Assembly (NCBI GenBank): GCA_036245525.1 | Contig: BTPG01000004.1 | Span: 158,788,944 to 158,852,943 of the forward strand | Direction: 5' to 3' | Length of the DNA stretch: 64,000 nt | Source of the DNA: Semisulcospira habei | Taxonomy: Eukaryota; Mollusca; Gastropoda; Semisulcospiridae | Shown: in pieces, positions 37,226 through 50,800 of the stretch | How the letters are laid out: each line of letters opens with the position of its first letter | Position numbering within the stretch: the stretch's first letter is position 1 | Program-made: the position numbers and the translations under genes | Notes under the pieces: generated by a model | Database searches by the model: none | The model's input: the letters and a program-made list of their open reading frames with translations, nothing else | What the model was told of the DNA's origin: nothing

Positions 37226-37330
37226 TTTCATTCCCACTAGAACAAAGATTATTTCTGCATTTCTTTGTTTTGTGCTTGGTTGATAGTAGTCGCTAAGTTT
37301 CGGTTTTGGGATGGTCATGTCATTACTTAC
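37226..37330 (-). pseudogene. Polinton copy 1: end of small coiled-coil/membrane protein
   Basis: Encodes PKPKLSDYYQPSTKQRNAEI and a hydrophobic end, as in the copy 2 gene 46438-46839. The Polinton match stops at about 37330, where another LINE sequence begins. Confidence 0.7.
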
Positions 37331-37715
37331 CTCAATCCATACCGGATCGTTTGTCGCCCGGAACAAGGATCGCACCTTCTGTCTTGCGCCAGGGCAGAGG
37401 TACTTACTACTTACGCCCATCAACCCCCTGGGGCATAGGCCGCCGACAAGATCCCTCCAGCCGTCTCTGTCCTGGGCGAGTCTCTCCAGCTGTCCCCAGG
37501 TGTGGCCCATCTTCTTGGCATCTGTCTCCAGGTCACGTCGCCAGGTGTTTCGTGGCCAACCTCTCTTCCTTTTTCCTTGTGGGTTCCATCTTAGGGCTTT
37601 CCCTGCTTCGTACATGGTCTTCACATTCCATGTTCCGATGTTGATGGTTGCCCTGGTCGAAAGGATGGTAGTCTGCTGAGTGGCTTCCTTTCGGCTTTCA
37701 CCACCCCGCGCCATA
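37331..37715 (-). mobile_element. Internally deleted LINE derivative
   Basis: A single minus-strand frame starts like a LINE endonuclease (TRATINIGTWNVKTMYEAGKA) and passes directly into a LINE C-terminus (GWPRNTWRRDLETDAKKMGH, WGQLERLAQDRDGWRDLVGG). The rest of the endonuclease and the whole RT are absent. It is a non-autonomous deletion derivative that kept both ends of the ORF. Confidence 0.75.
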
Positions 37716-37906
37716 AATCCTCCAGCTGAAGGTCCATCCTCTCCCAGGGCCGAGTCAGTTGTTGGTTTTCTTGTTGGCGTTTCTGTAGCAATGTGTGTTT
37801 TTATGGGGTGGGGCAGCTAACCCCACGCCCAACCCTCCTCCTTTCACATCCGGGCTTGGGACCGGCCATGGCGGAGTTCAGGGCAGAGGTGTTAAGTGTT
37901 TTACTG
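37716..37906. other. LINE 5' region
   Basis: A C-rich segment (CCCAACCCTCCTCC, GGGCTTGGGACCGGCCATGG) that probably belongs to the 5' untranslated region of the LINE that follows or of the derivative before it. Confidence 0.4.
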
Positions 37907-41641
<3,735 letters not shown>

Positions 41642-41660
41642 TTGGTGCCGTGAATAACTG
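41642..41660 (+). other. Primer-binding-site-like motif
   Basis: TTTGGTGCCGTGAATAACTG, and again TTTGGTGCCGTGACC about 29 bp later. TGGTGCCGTGA right after an LTR is typical of animal Ty3/gypsy elements. The double occurrence is odd. Confidence 0.5.
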
Positions 41661-42645
41661 TTACATATTTTGGTGCCGTGACCAGAATTTTTTTAATCAT
41701 AAATATAAATATTTATCTGCTGGGTGTTAGGTACTCATATTTCAGTAGTCTGGTAGGCTGCACGCCGTTTCGTTCTGTTTCTAACGCGTTGAGTGTACCG
41801 GTTCCCGTTCTCATAGTTTGTTGTGGTTTGCATTTCTTAGTCATTGCACGATGGGTGCCATTTTGAGCTTGTTCATTTTTTTATATGCCAAGTTGGCTCG
41901 AAGCAAAGGAGTCATCTAGGAAATTAGTTGAGAAAAGAATAGAGTGCCTACCGGATGGTAGTCGTGACGTGACAAGTCCAGAGATTTTGAACACACCTCG
42001 TGGTCTTCACGTGCACAGTGCGCATAATCAGGAACAGTACACGTTTGGTAGTCCAGCAGTGATGTACACACAAAGTCCTTCTATGCGAGGAGGTGCTAGG
42101 CCATGCAATCCACTGGGTAAGACACGTTCTGGGTCCAAAATGAACACAGAAAAAGTACACAAACAGTACGATCGGAATAAAAGCGCGAAAAACTTTCAAC
42201 CGGTCGGTCTCTTTCCAAGTAGCGAGGTAGCAAACCGAAGAGCCAATCAGAATGCAGAGATGCGTTTCAGTGGTGACGCAATGCAAGGGAGGCAAACGCA
42301 ATTAGATTACTATCTTTCAGGAATGAAAGAGTTGCGTCCAGACTTTTTCGATAGTTCTTCTTAACTGCGCGACTTTCTTGAACATTTTGGAAAAAATAAG
42401 CAAGTTTTCCGGGTAGAGCTGCGAGGAAAAAGGAATCTAATTGGCGATATCTCTCAGGGGGCCAGCAAGGCACATCTTAGGCGATCTTGATTCAGAGGAA
42501 TCAGAAGGTTACGAGACTTTGGAAGCTCACCTCATAAAAAGGTTTAGTTCAGCGGAAAGGACACCCGCATACATACAGGTGTGAGTTTCGGACGAGATAC
42601 CAAAAGAAAGGAGAGTCTATATCTGAGTTTGCATTTGCCCTGAAA

Positions 42646-43245
42646 AGACTAGCGATCAAAGCATAACCCCAATATACCGTCAGAAGCCAAGAAACGAGAG
42701 TTGTAGAACGTTTAACTAGCGATCAAAGCAAACCCCAATATGCCGTCAGAAGCCAAGAAACGAGAGTTGTAGAACGTTTAACTAGCGATCAAAGCAAACC
42801 CCAATATGCCGTCAGAAGCCAAGAAACGACAGTTGTAGAACGTTTAACTAGCGATCAAAGCAAACCCCAATATACCGTCAGAAGCCAAGAAACGACAGTT
42901 GTAGAACGTTTAACTAGCGATCAAAGCAAACCCCAATATGCCGTCAGAAGCCAGTGAAACGATAGTTCAGTAGAACGTTTAACTAGCGATCAAAGCAAAC
43001 CCCAATATGCCGTCAGAAGCCAAGAAACGACAGTTGTAGAACGTTTAACTAGCGATCAAAGCAAACCCCAATATGCCGTCAGAAGCCAGGGAAACGAGAG
43101 TTGTAGAACGTTTAACTAGCGATCAAAGCATACCCTAATATGCCGTCAGAAGCCAGGGAAACGATAGTTGTAGAACGTTTAACTAGCGATCAATGCTTAC
43201 CCCCAATATGCCGTCAGAAGCCAGTAAAACGCTAGTTGTAGAACG
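42646..43245 (+). repeat. 66-bp tandem repeat inside gag
   Basis: About nine units of ACTAGCGATCAAAGC...GTAGAACGTTTA. Successive units start exactly 66 bp apart at 42715 and 42781. 66 bp is 22 codons, so the expansion keeps frame. The last unit runs into normal capsid sequence, so a piece of gag was amplified in place. Confidence 0.9.
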
Positions 43246-43377
43246 TTTCATCAACGTACTAAAGGGCGTGGAACTCCAAAGACATGTCCAGTTCTGACAC
43301 GCAACCTCTGTAGATATGGCCGTCTCTTTGGCGGATGAATTTGTTTCATTCGAGGGATCCCATGAAGGACTAGGTTT

Positions 43378-43935
43378 GAAATCATAGCATAGTGGGCACA
43401 ATGTTAGAATGAAACCACAGCCTATTGGGCACAATGTTAGAATGAAACCACAGCCTAGTGGGCTCTATGTTAGAATTAAACCGCGGTCTAGTGGGCTCAA
43501 TGTTAGAATGGTTGAAACCACAGCCTAGTAGGCACAATGTTAGAATGGTTCAAACCACATCCTAGTGGGCACAATGTTAGAATTAAACCGCAGTCTAGTG
43601 GGCGCAATGTTAGAATGGTTGAAACCACAGCCTAGTAGGCACAATGTTAGAATGAAACCACAGCCTAGTGAGCGCAATGCTAGAATAAAACCACAGCCCA
43701 GTGGGCGCAGTGTTAGAATGAAACCACAGCTTAGTGGGCACAATGTTAGAAAGGAACCACAGCCTAGTGGGCACAATGTTAGAATGGTTGAAACCACATC
43801 CTAGTGGGCACAATGTTAGAATGGTTGAAACCACATCCTAGTGGGCACAATGTTAGAATGGAACTACAGCCTAGCGTGCACAATGTTAAAGAATGGTTGA
43901 AACCACAGCCTAGTGGGCACAATGTTAGAATGATT
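43378..43935 (+). repeat. 33-bp tandem repeat inside gag
   Basis: About 16 units of GAAACCACAGCCTAGTGGGC + ACAATGTTAGAAT. Units of 33 bp encode 11 residues; variants with an extra GGTT (37 bp) shift frame. Confidence 0.88.
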
Positions 43936-44329
43936 GAAAACGAAGAGGTGGTCCAAGCACAGGCAGTATGAGAAACTAAGAAAGGTCAAATTGCGTTGAT
44001 CGAAGAGATGACGCAACTGAGAAAATCAGTGGAAAACATAGCAAGAAGGCTGGAAAAAGTAACAAAAAAGGATTACGGCGGAAAACAAAAACAATGCTTC
44101 AACTGTAGACGTCAATGCCCCATGCTCACTGAGGCAGAAAACAGAAGCGCTAATGACGCTCCGGAAACAAGGAATACCGAAGGTTATTTAAACTAGAAAG
44201 GGCTGAACTAGGGGCCGATGCTTCAGCCCATGAAGAAGACGATGGGTGATACCTTAGAAAAAAAGACATCATGTGAGTCCAGTGAAAATGCAGTTGTTAG
44301 TGGTCAGTACCAATTAGAGCTTGCGGTCA

Positions 44330-44540
44330 AGACTATGAGCATTTAGTGGATACGGGGGCCGTAAACTCCATGATCTCTGACACTGTGTACCAGTCATTAG
44401 GCCTAGAGAGATCTAAACTCAGACCATTCAAAGCGAGACTTTTGGGTGCTAGCGGGCAACAGCTCAGAGTACAAGGTTAGTGTCAACTGTCATTTAGTAT
44501 AGAAGGTCAAAGATACAAACAAAGACCAAGGGGTAGACCA
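44330..44540 (+). pseudogene. Gypsy-type aspartic protease fragment
   Basis: Encodes EHLVDTGAVNSMISDTVYQS (DTGA active site) and LLGASGQQLRVQG before a TAG, then CQLSFSIEGQRY. This is the start of pol directly after gag. RT and integrase are not present; LINE sequence begins at about 44565. Confidence 0.7.
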
Positions 44541-44564
44541 TCGAAAACCTATGATGTCGTCATT

Positions 44565-45066
44565 GTGCATCACTTATATTTGTGGGTGCGGGTGTGGCTG
44601 GCCAAGCCAATCCTGGAGCCACACCTGCGAGGGCAATGGGGGCACTGGAACGTAGCTGTGGGGAGAGTCGACGCTGTCTTTCTGCGAGCTCTAGCACTGG
44701 TGATCCGTTCGCGCCGATTGTGTTCAAAGAGCGCGCAGGCTTTCCTGGTGGCGGCACGCCAGCCACATCTGTCTTGTGCTTGTGCTTCAAGTTCCTTTAC
44801 CGGGAAGACACAGTACTTGAGGTGTCTTTTATGCAGTCTTTGAAGCGTTCTTTGGCCGTCCTTGCTTCCTGTGGCCTTTTGAGGAAACACCATACAGGAG
44901 TTGGCGTGGCATGCGAGAATCAGCGAAGTTGTGTCTTTAAGATCAAGGCTTCAACACTCACTAAGCTAGCATTATCCAGGACTTCAAGGTTTGTCAACTT
45001 GTCTTGCCATTTGATGCCCATTAGTGAGCGCCGGGATCTCATGTGGAAACGTTCAAGCTGCTTGAG
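44565..45066 (-). pseudogene. LINE ORF2 C-terminus, left of the Polinton insertion
   Basis: Minus strand: it begins LKQLERFHMRSR and, after frameshifts, ends in a zinc-finger region CPHCPRRCGSRIGLASHTRTH. It is the same family as 48010-49050 and the direct continuation of 63340-64000: the Polinton separates the codons for HLK and QLERF. The left half carries the 3' end of the element. Confidence 0.85.
45058..45066. repeat. Target-site duplication, left copy
   Basis: CTGCTTGAG, repeated at 63340-63348 just outside the right inverted repeat. Confidence 0.8.
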
Positions 45067-45175
45067 AGAATAGAAATATGAGAGGAAAAAGACAATTTAT
45101 ATACACCTCATTATTTCATTGTTTTTGACCACAAATCGCTCATCTAATAACACACCCCGTTTTTCCCATATTTTC
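45067..45175 (+). repeat. Polinton left terminal inverted repeat
   Basis: 109 bp matching the reverse complement of 63231-63339 with two mismatches (TTATATACA/TTACATACA and ATTTCATTG/ATTCCATTG). Confidence 0.95.
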
Positions 45176-45243
45176 TTTATTTTTTCAGTAAAATAAAGAT
45201 TTCTAAAACCAATGCCATTAAAATTAATATTTTTTATTATAAA

Positions 45244-45700
45244 ATGAATCAAGACGAATTACTTCTTCTAAATGATATCAATGCTGTAGAAAACAAAGAC
45301 TTAGACTCGAAAAAACAGCGCCTTCTTTCTGTAGTTGTGTCAGGCAAATCAAAGGCTTATCTCGGAAAACAATACATGACAGAGGATATTGAATCTCTCA
45401 CCGCTGACGAACTAACAAGCTTCATTCTAAATATGAAAACCACATCGCTTCACTAATGACTCGTGATTTGAGTCGATCTCTTGTATGCCTATACACAAAA
45501 GCAGTGAGTCACTTTCTACCTGTGGATAGTGACAGCCTATCACACGACCTTGAAAGCAATCCTATTGTTTCAAGTTCAATTGGTAAATTAGCATGTGTCA
45601 TGTTTTACAAGTTTGGCAATTATCGTGCTCCTGTCGTAACATTGCTTGTTACTGGGAGTCATATTGATTTTTCAAAATTAAATTTTACTGCAGAAGAAAA
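45244..45700 (+). pseudogene. Polinton conserved protein near the left end
   Basis: The first frame is 45244-45456 (MNQDELLLLNDINAV...), starting in TTATTATAAAATG. A frameshift near 45435 moves it into the next frame, which carries SLMTRDLSRSLVCLYTKAVS, SHFLPVDSDSLSHDLE and YKFGNYRAPVVTLLVTGSH. The combined length is about 150 residues. I recognise this as a recurrent Polinton frame near the integrase end, but its function is unknown. The next gene overlaps its end at 45700. Confidence 0.6.
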
Positions 45701-46158
45701 TGGACGAAACCCAGACGACTCCACAACAGAACCCCGACCCTGTTTTGACACAGGTACCAACGGTGACTAAGGCTAAAAGTCCAGGCAGGGTTGAGGCTGG
45801 AAAAAGAGTGGCTGAATGGAACAGGCAAAAAAATTACAGCTTCAAGCACAAACAGAAAAGACTCATGTATCTGATCCACCGTCAGGACCATCAGCACCGT
45901 CAGGACCATCAGGACCTGTGTCAATACCGTCACTCCCTCATCAAAGTGAGAGACAAACAACCCAGTCTAACCCTGACCCCGAACCTCAAACAACAAAATA
46001 TATAGTTGCCGGATTTGTTATGTAGGTTATCAATTATACAAAAAATACAAACCACAGACTCGTACAGTGTCCAAAAAATCAGACACTCCAAAAACAAAAC
46101 CAGAAGTCGCCACATTACCAGTAACATCCAAAGCCGTTGACCCATTTTATATGGAGTA
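45700..46158 (+). pseudogene. Polinton small proline-rich membrane protein
   Basis: Starts at ATG 45700 (MDETQTTPQQNPDPVLTQV) with SPGRVEAGKRVAEWNRQ, frameshifts near 45825, continues through a PSGPSAPSGPSGP repeat to a short hydrophobic segment (YIVAGFVM), then a stop at about 46024 and a second frameshift into YQLYKKYKPQTRTV and a C-terminal AVDPFYME. It is probably a single-pass membrane protein with a basic tail. Function unknown. Confidence 0.5.
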
Positions 46159-46195
46159 AATAAAAATATTATTTTAATTTTTATTGCCTTAGAAA

Positions 46196-46426
46196 ATGAG
46201 CGACACAAAGAACTTGATGAACCTTGTCTATCACTCTGCCATGATAAGTGGACTAGCAGTTGCTTACTCTATGCTGGGAAAAAGTCTGCTCAAAATGAAA
46301 TCAGCAGACCTCAGTAGATTAGATTTTGAAGACAGTGCAAAGCTAATTGTAGTTGTTACAGCGTCGATTGCGACAAAAGATTTTCTTATCAAGCAAGGAA
46401 TTATTCCAGAAAATGTTTCTATGTAA
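46196..46426 (+). CDS. Polinton small membrane protein (76 residues)
   Basis: An open frame, MSDTKNLMNLVYHSAMISGL..., with two hydrophobic stretches (about residues 14-27 and 48-58). It is complete and undamaged. Similar small proteins recur in animal Polintons next to the integrase; the role is unknown. Confidence 0.65.
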   Translation: MSDTKNLMNLVYHSAMISGLAVAYSMLGKSLLKMKSADLSRLDFEDSAKLIVVVTASIATKDFLIKQGIIPENVSM

Positions 46427-46437
46427 ATAAAATAAAT

Positions 46438-46839
46438 ATGGCGACTTTAGCAGTAATAATTGGAGGCGCGATGGTCAATGCCCTGGCATTCAGTGGGTCA
46501 AACTATCTCTTTTCAAAAGTAGGTAGAGAAGAATCAACTGAAGAAATGAAGCGTCACAATGAGGCGTCTGAAAAACTGGCACAAGCTCAACAAGAGTATG
46601 AAAAGAATAGAATTGAGAAACTTGATTTTATCAATGAAAAATTGAGGCTTGAAGGTCACGCACAACATACGTTTTCTAATACAGACAACGCAATTTGTGA
46701 GTATTTTTTAGTCACTGGTAATGACATGTTTACCCCAAAACCTAAACTAAGTGACTATTACCAACCAAGCACACAACAAAGAAATGGGGAGATAATCTTT
46801 GTTCTAGTTGTATTTTTTTACTGGTCTTTATATTGCTAG
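46438..46839 (+). CDS. Polinton coiled-coil protein with hydrophobic ends (133 residues)
   Basis: Starts at ATG 46438 in AATAAAATAAATATG. There is a hydrophobic N-terminus (residues 2-17), a charged coiled coil (about 28-75), the conserved PKPKLSDYYQPSTQQRNGEI and a hydrophobic C-terminus. The gene is intact and its C-terminal half also exists in copy 1 at 37226-37330. Function unknown; probably membrane-bound. Confidence 0.65.
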   Translation: MATLAVIIGGAMVNALAFSGSNYLFSKVGREESTEEMKRHNEASEKLAQAQQEYEKNRIEKLDFINEKLRLEGHAQHTFSNTDNAICEYFLVTGNDMFTPKPKLSDYYQPSTQQRNGEIIFVLVVFFYWSLYC

Positions 46840-46845
46840 AAAAAA

Positions 46846-47811
46846 ATGAACGTAGAAAATAAACTTTCGAAAATATATTACTCTCCATCAGGGTATTGGA
46901 AAGGAGCAACAGCTATTCAGAAATTACATGCCGCTGTGGGCGGAGATATAACACTCAATCAAGTCAAACAATGGTTACAGAGACAAGCAATTTGGCAGAT
47001 ATACCTCCCTGCTCCAAGAAAAATAACAAGACCCCATTTTGAAAACACTACCCCAAATGACACACATCAAATGGACCTTCTGTTTCTTCCACATGACACA
47101 ATAAGAAAGAAACGATACAAGTACGCATTAACTTTTGTTGACATTGCGTCAAGGTACAAAGACGCTGAACCCATATCTGACAAAACAGACAGTACAGTTG
47201 CTACAGCATTAAATAAAATATATAGTCAAGGCCCCCTGAAATACCCCAAACTTGTTCAAGTTGATGACAGATCAGAATTCAAAGGTGCTGTTAATCAGTT
47301 ATTTGTGAAGCATGGCGTAATAGTCAGGCGAGGCATTCCAGGCGTACACAGATCACAGGCAATTGTAGAGAATTTTAACAAACAGTTATCAGAGAGACTT
47401 TTCAGTTACCAGTATTCTAAGGAACTCATGCATGACACCCGGAACACTGAGTGGGTAAAGAGATTACCACATGTGATAAAAGCAATGAATAATGAAGGCC
47501 ATGTAAAACCCACAGATGCTATTAAATTGAAAACAGTGCCGTCAGGGTCAGAAATAAAAACAACACCCCCTGACACAAGCTTGTTTACTAAACAGGTAAG
47601 ATATTTGTATCAACCTGGAGAGGCCGAAAATGACGTGAAGCGCAGAGCGACAGACCCCATCTGGTCAACGTCTGTACACAATATAAAAAAATAGTCCCCG
47701 GCCCTGATGCAACAATATATTATCTTTTTGACCCTACACCCCAAAGGGCATTTGTCAGAGAAGAATTACAGATTATTCCCCCAGACACCGTTACTCATTT
47801 CAGTAACTAAC
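46846..47811 (+). pseudogene. Polinton retroviral-type integrase (rve, DDE)
   Basis: About 321 codons from ATG 46846. It catalyses insertion of the element ends into host DNA. The N-terminal region YYSPSGYWKGATAIQKLHAA is a conserved Polinton integrase start. Catalytic acids: D77 (HQMDLLF), D140 (QVDDRSEF) and E175 (AIVENFNKQL), about 35 residues apart, as in retroviral integrases. A single frameshift in an A run near 47690 separates the last 40 residues (ending DTVTHFSN, stop 47809-47811). The D-R-S-E-F motif has R where copy 1 has G. The 3' end overlaps the end of the minus-strand polymerase gene. Confidence 0.9.
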
Positions 47812-50800
47812 TCATCAATTAATTCATCAACCAGTTCATCGACTATTTCTTCAGATAACTTGAGTCTGTAATGCCCAGGCGCATCAGCTTTTTCCTTACT
47901 ATAAAACACACGTTTCGTGTCTCCAACTGCAAGTGACTTCTTATTTGTTTGGATCATTTCAAGATTATGTTTGTTTGATCTCAGTGACTTGTTTGGATAA
48001 TCAGGCATTCTCTTGGCTTGACTTCGCGAACGAAGATTCTATAGGGCTTGCCCACGTCGTCTGCAGGCATTTTCGTGGCTGCGGAGGCCAATCCGGGACA
48101 GGCAGGTTCGACCGCAGTGGCTGCAGGGGAAGGTCTGGTCAGGGTTCTGAGTTACGACAGCTCTGTTTTTTCTTCTGAGCCGCTTGTCCTTAAGGTTAGC
48201 TCTGCGAGAGTCCTCAAAGGAGACGGCTGCCTTGTGAATGGTGGAGCGCCAGGTGTCACGGTCCGCGGCAAGCGAAGACCACTGGTGGTGGTCGATTTGG
48301 CAGGCACTAAGTGACTTCTTGAGACCGTCTTTGTATCTCTTCTTTGGTGCCCCTCTGTCTCGGTGTCCAGTGGCGAGCTCGCCGAACAGAGTGATCTTGG
48401 GTAGGCGATGATCCTCCATCCTGGAGACGTGCCCCGCCCAGCGAAGCTGTGTCCGCAGCAGCAAAGCCTCGATGCTCACAGTTTCCGCCTGTTCAAGGAC
48501 CTCGACGTTGGTGACATAGTCACTCCAGTGAATGCCCAGGATGGTACGCAGGCAGCGCTGGTGAAAGCGTTCGAGGAGTCGTAGTTGGCTGCGGTAGAGG
48601 GCCCAGGACTCGGAACCGTACAGCAGGGTGGTGAGGACGACAGCTCTGTACACGCTGATCTTGGTGCCTTTTTTCAGCTGTTGATTGTGCCACACCCGCT
48701 TGAATAGTCGCCCGAAAGCACTGTTCGCTTTTGCCAGCCTGTTGTCCAGCTCCTTGTCCAGCTTGGCGTCTGACGTGATGATGCAGCCAAGGTAGGTAAA
48801 CTGGTGTACAGACTTCAGTTCGGACTCGCCGATGGTGATGTGGGGAGGGCGATGCTCTTCCTTGGGTGCCGGCTGATGAAGGACCTCTGTCTTTTTCAGA
48901 CTGACCTCAAGTCCAAAGAGCTGGGCGGCATCTGCGAAGCAGGACGTAATGCGCTGCAAGGCTCTCTCTGTGTGTGCAACGAGGGCAGCGTCATCAGCAA
49001 AGAGCAGCTCACGAATTAATTAATTAATTAATTAATTAATTAAGAGCAGCTCAGGCATTAATGCACCATCTAACACTTGTTTATAATGTTCATGACAAAT
49101 GTCTTTATTTTTTATTGCTGATTTTTTTTATTCCTTTGGCTTTCGACTGACTACCTTTCTGATGCAGTATAGAATACATTTTTGATCTCAGTCCAACGTA
49201 CTCAACTATTGGCACACCATTCAGTTCATCCTTAAACTTTCCAGGCACTTTCTTATTTTGTGTGCTAAACAGCGGATGGTCTTTAGGATAATCAGACGTG
49301 TCATACATGTGTAGTTCTGTTTTCATGTCTTCATAAAAGTCTTCAGTACATACATCAATGATCATAGAGTCAGTGTCAGTGTATAGCAGACGACACTCAG
49401 GATATTTTGGTTTGAAGTAATCATAATAAAATTCAAGCATCAACAGTTTTGACAACTCGAGTATTGCCATACCAATGAATACTGGCTTGTCCAGTTTAAC
49501 AATATTTTTTTTTGAGTGACACTGCATACAATGATGAATGAAACTCTTTATACCCCATGTACTGTGGCTTACCTGTAAGTTTAATTGCACCCGATTCAGT
49601 TGTGACAAGTCTCACATCTTTGTTGTGATGAGGATTTTCCATCGTCTTACCAAAACAGGCATTGTTCATAAGCTAAAAGAAGTCTTTGTCAAATGCAGTG
49701 TTGCCGTCCCTTGCACGCAATGTTGTGTTTTTCATTATGTAATCTTTCATGAAAGCACTCTGATCAAATTGAATTCCTCTGTGAACTTTCTTTAGTACTA
49801 ACCCATGTCTGATGTAAAACTGTAACAAGCGATAGTGACAAACGTAATTGAATTTGTCACTCAGATTTGGCACAAGTTTAGTGTCTTCTTTTTTACCCGT
49901 CATACTCATTTTCTCAACAGCCAACTGATAATCATTGTGGTAATCGTGTAGATGGTGTGGGTACTCCAGATCTACTTCAAAGATCCAACCCTTCACGTCG
50001 TTTCGGTCATGACTCATAATATAGTTTGTTATCTCTGTTATGTCATACTGTGACAAATCATACAGACAAAAGTTTTTCAAGGGTAATAACTCACACATCG
50101 CCCAGCCATACAAATTGTTAGCGTCCAAGTACGTAATGAATGACCTTGACCTTGAGGGGTCAAACACAAGGTCGTCCAGATATTTGTTGTTGGCTCTGGC
50201 ATAATTGTTCTCTGCAATACTAATACCACCCCTCAATCCATGTTCCACCATTTCACCCATCGTACGATCAGACAACAAGTCTATAGAAATCTTAATGGAT
50301 TTCAAAAATGCATCCCATGTCATGCCAGGACTAGTTATGTAACAAGCAGGGTCAAGACTGTAGTGTAACAAACCCTTCTCACGGTAACTTTCAAATACGT
50401 CTGCTAGCAAGCAAACGTCAGCTTTCAAGTACTGGTCAATAGTCTGACACCCTAGTTTATCCCATGCATCAAGTGCGTGCTGGTAATCAGAGTCAGAAAT
50501 GCCTTTTCCATTAAGTGTAGAATAAAATTTCTCTTTTGGTGGTAGTCTCCTTTCTTCAAACACAACCCAGTGATCAATGTACTCGTACGGATAAACTCCT
50601 TTCTTAATCAAGTCTGGTTCAAAATATTTACTTGTTATTGGATACTCAGTCAGTCCATCTGCCAGACTAGCCAACCCTAAAGACAAATGTTGCATGGAGT
50701 CATAAAATGCTAATTTATCTAATCTAAAAGTCAAGTATTTCTCAGTTGTCTGGGCAATACAATTAATGTTTTTGTAAGACTCGTCCACAGCCTGCATGAT

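Larger units (their letters stand above)
26270..37330 (-). mobile_element. Decayed Polinton/Maverick, copy 1 (with nested insertions)
   Basis: Pieces at 26270-26416, 31538-35801 and 36840-37330 are collinear with the intact-length Polinton at 45067-63339, in inverted orientation: end of the 393-codon gene, coiled-coil membrane gene, capsid gene, polymerase C-terminus, integrase, and the end of a small membrane gene. Both ends are missing. The ATPase, the 131-residue gene and most of the polymerase are deleted between about 34308 and 34350. An LTR retrotransposon (26417-31537) and a LINE (35802-36831) were inserted later. The lesions differ from those of copy 2, so the two copies decayed independently. 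Confidence 0.88.
41885..44200 (+). pseudogene. Gypsy-type Gag with two expanded tandem repeats
   Basis: The open N-terminus runs from ATG 41885 to a TAA at 42362 (160 codons). Degenerate capsid follows: DSEESEGYETLEAHLIKRFS, then VVERFIN and LADEFVSFEG around 43230-43360. Between them is a 66-bp (22-codon) unit repeated about nine times (42646-43245). After the capsid comes a 33- to 37-bp unit (11 codons, KPQPSGHNVRM-like) repeated about 16 times (43378-43935), then a basic region and a half zinc knuckle QCFNCRRQC near 44095. Gag forms the retroelement particle. This one is broken by many frameshifts. Confidence 0.7.

Noticed and set aside
41885..42364. A host gene (160-codon frame)
   Set aside because: It lies directly after a gypsy-type primer-binding-like site and is followed by gag capsid sequence, so it is the Gag N-terminus.
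42646..43245. CRISPR-like array of 66-bp units
   Set aside because: Units are contiguous without spacers and derive from gag coding sequence.
43540..43834. Minus-strand cysteine-rich repeat frames (LCPLGCGF units)
   Set aside because: Antisense reading of the 33-bp repeat in gag; no independent support.
44582..45073. Plus-strand frame of 163 codons
   Set aside because: Opposite strand of the LINE C-terminus, which has the recognisable zinc-finger motif on the minus strand.
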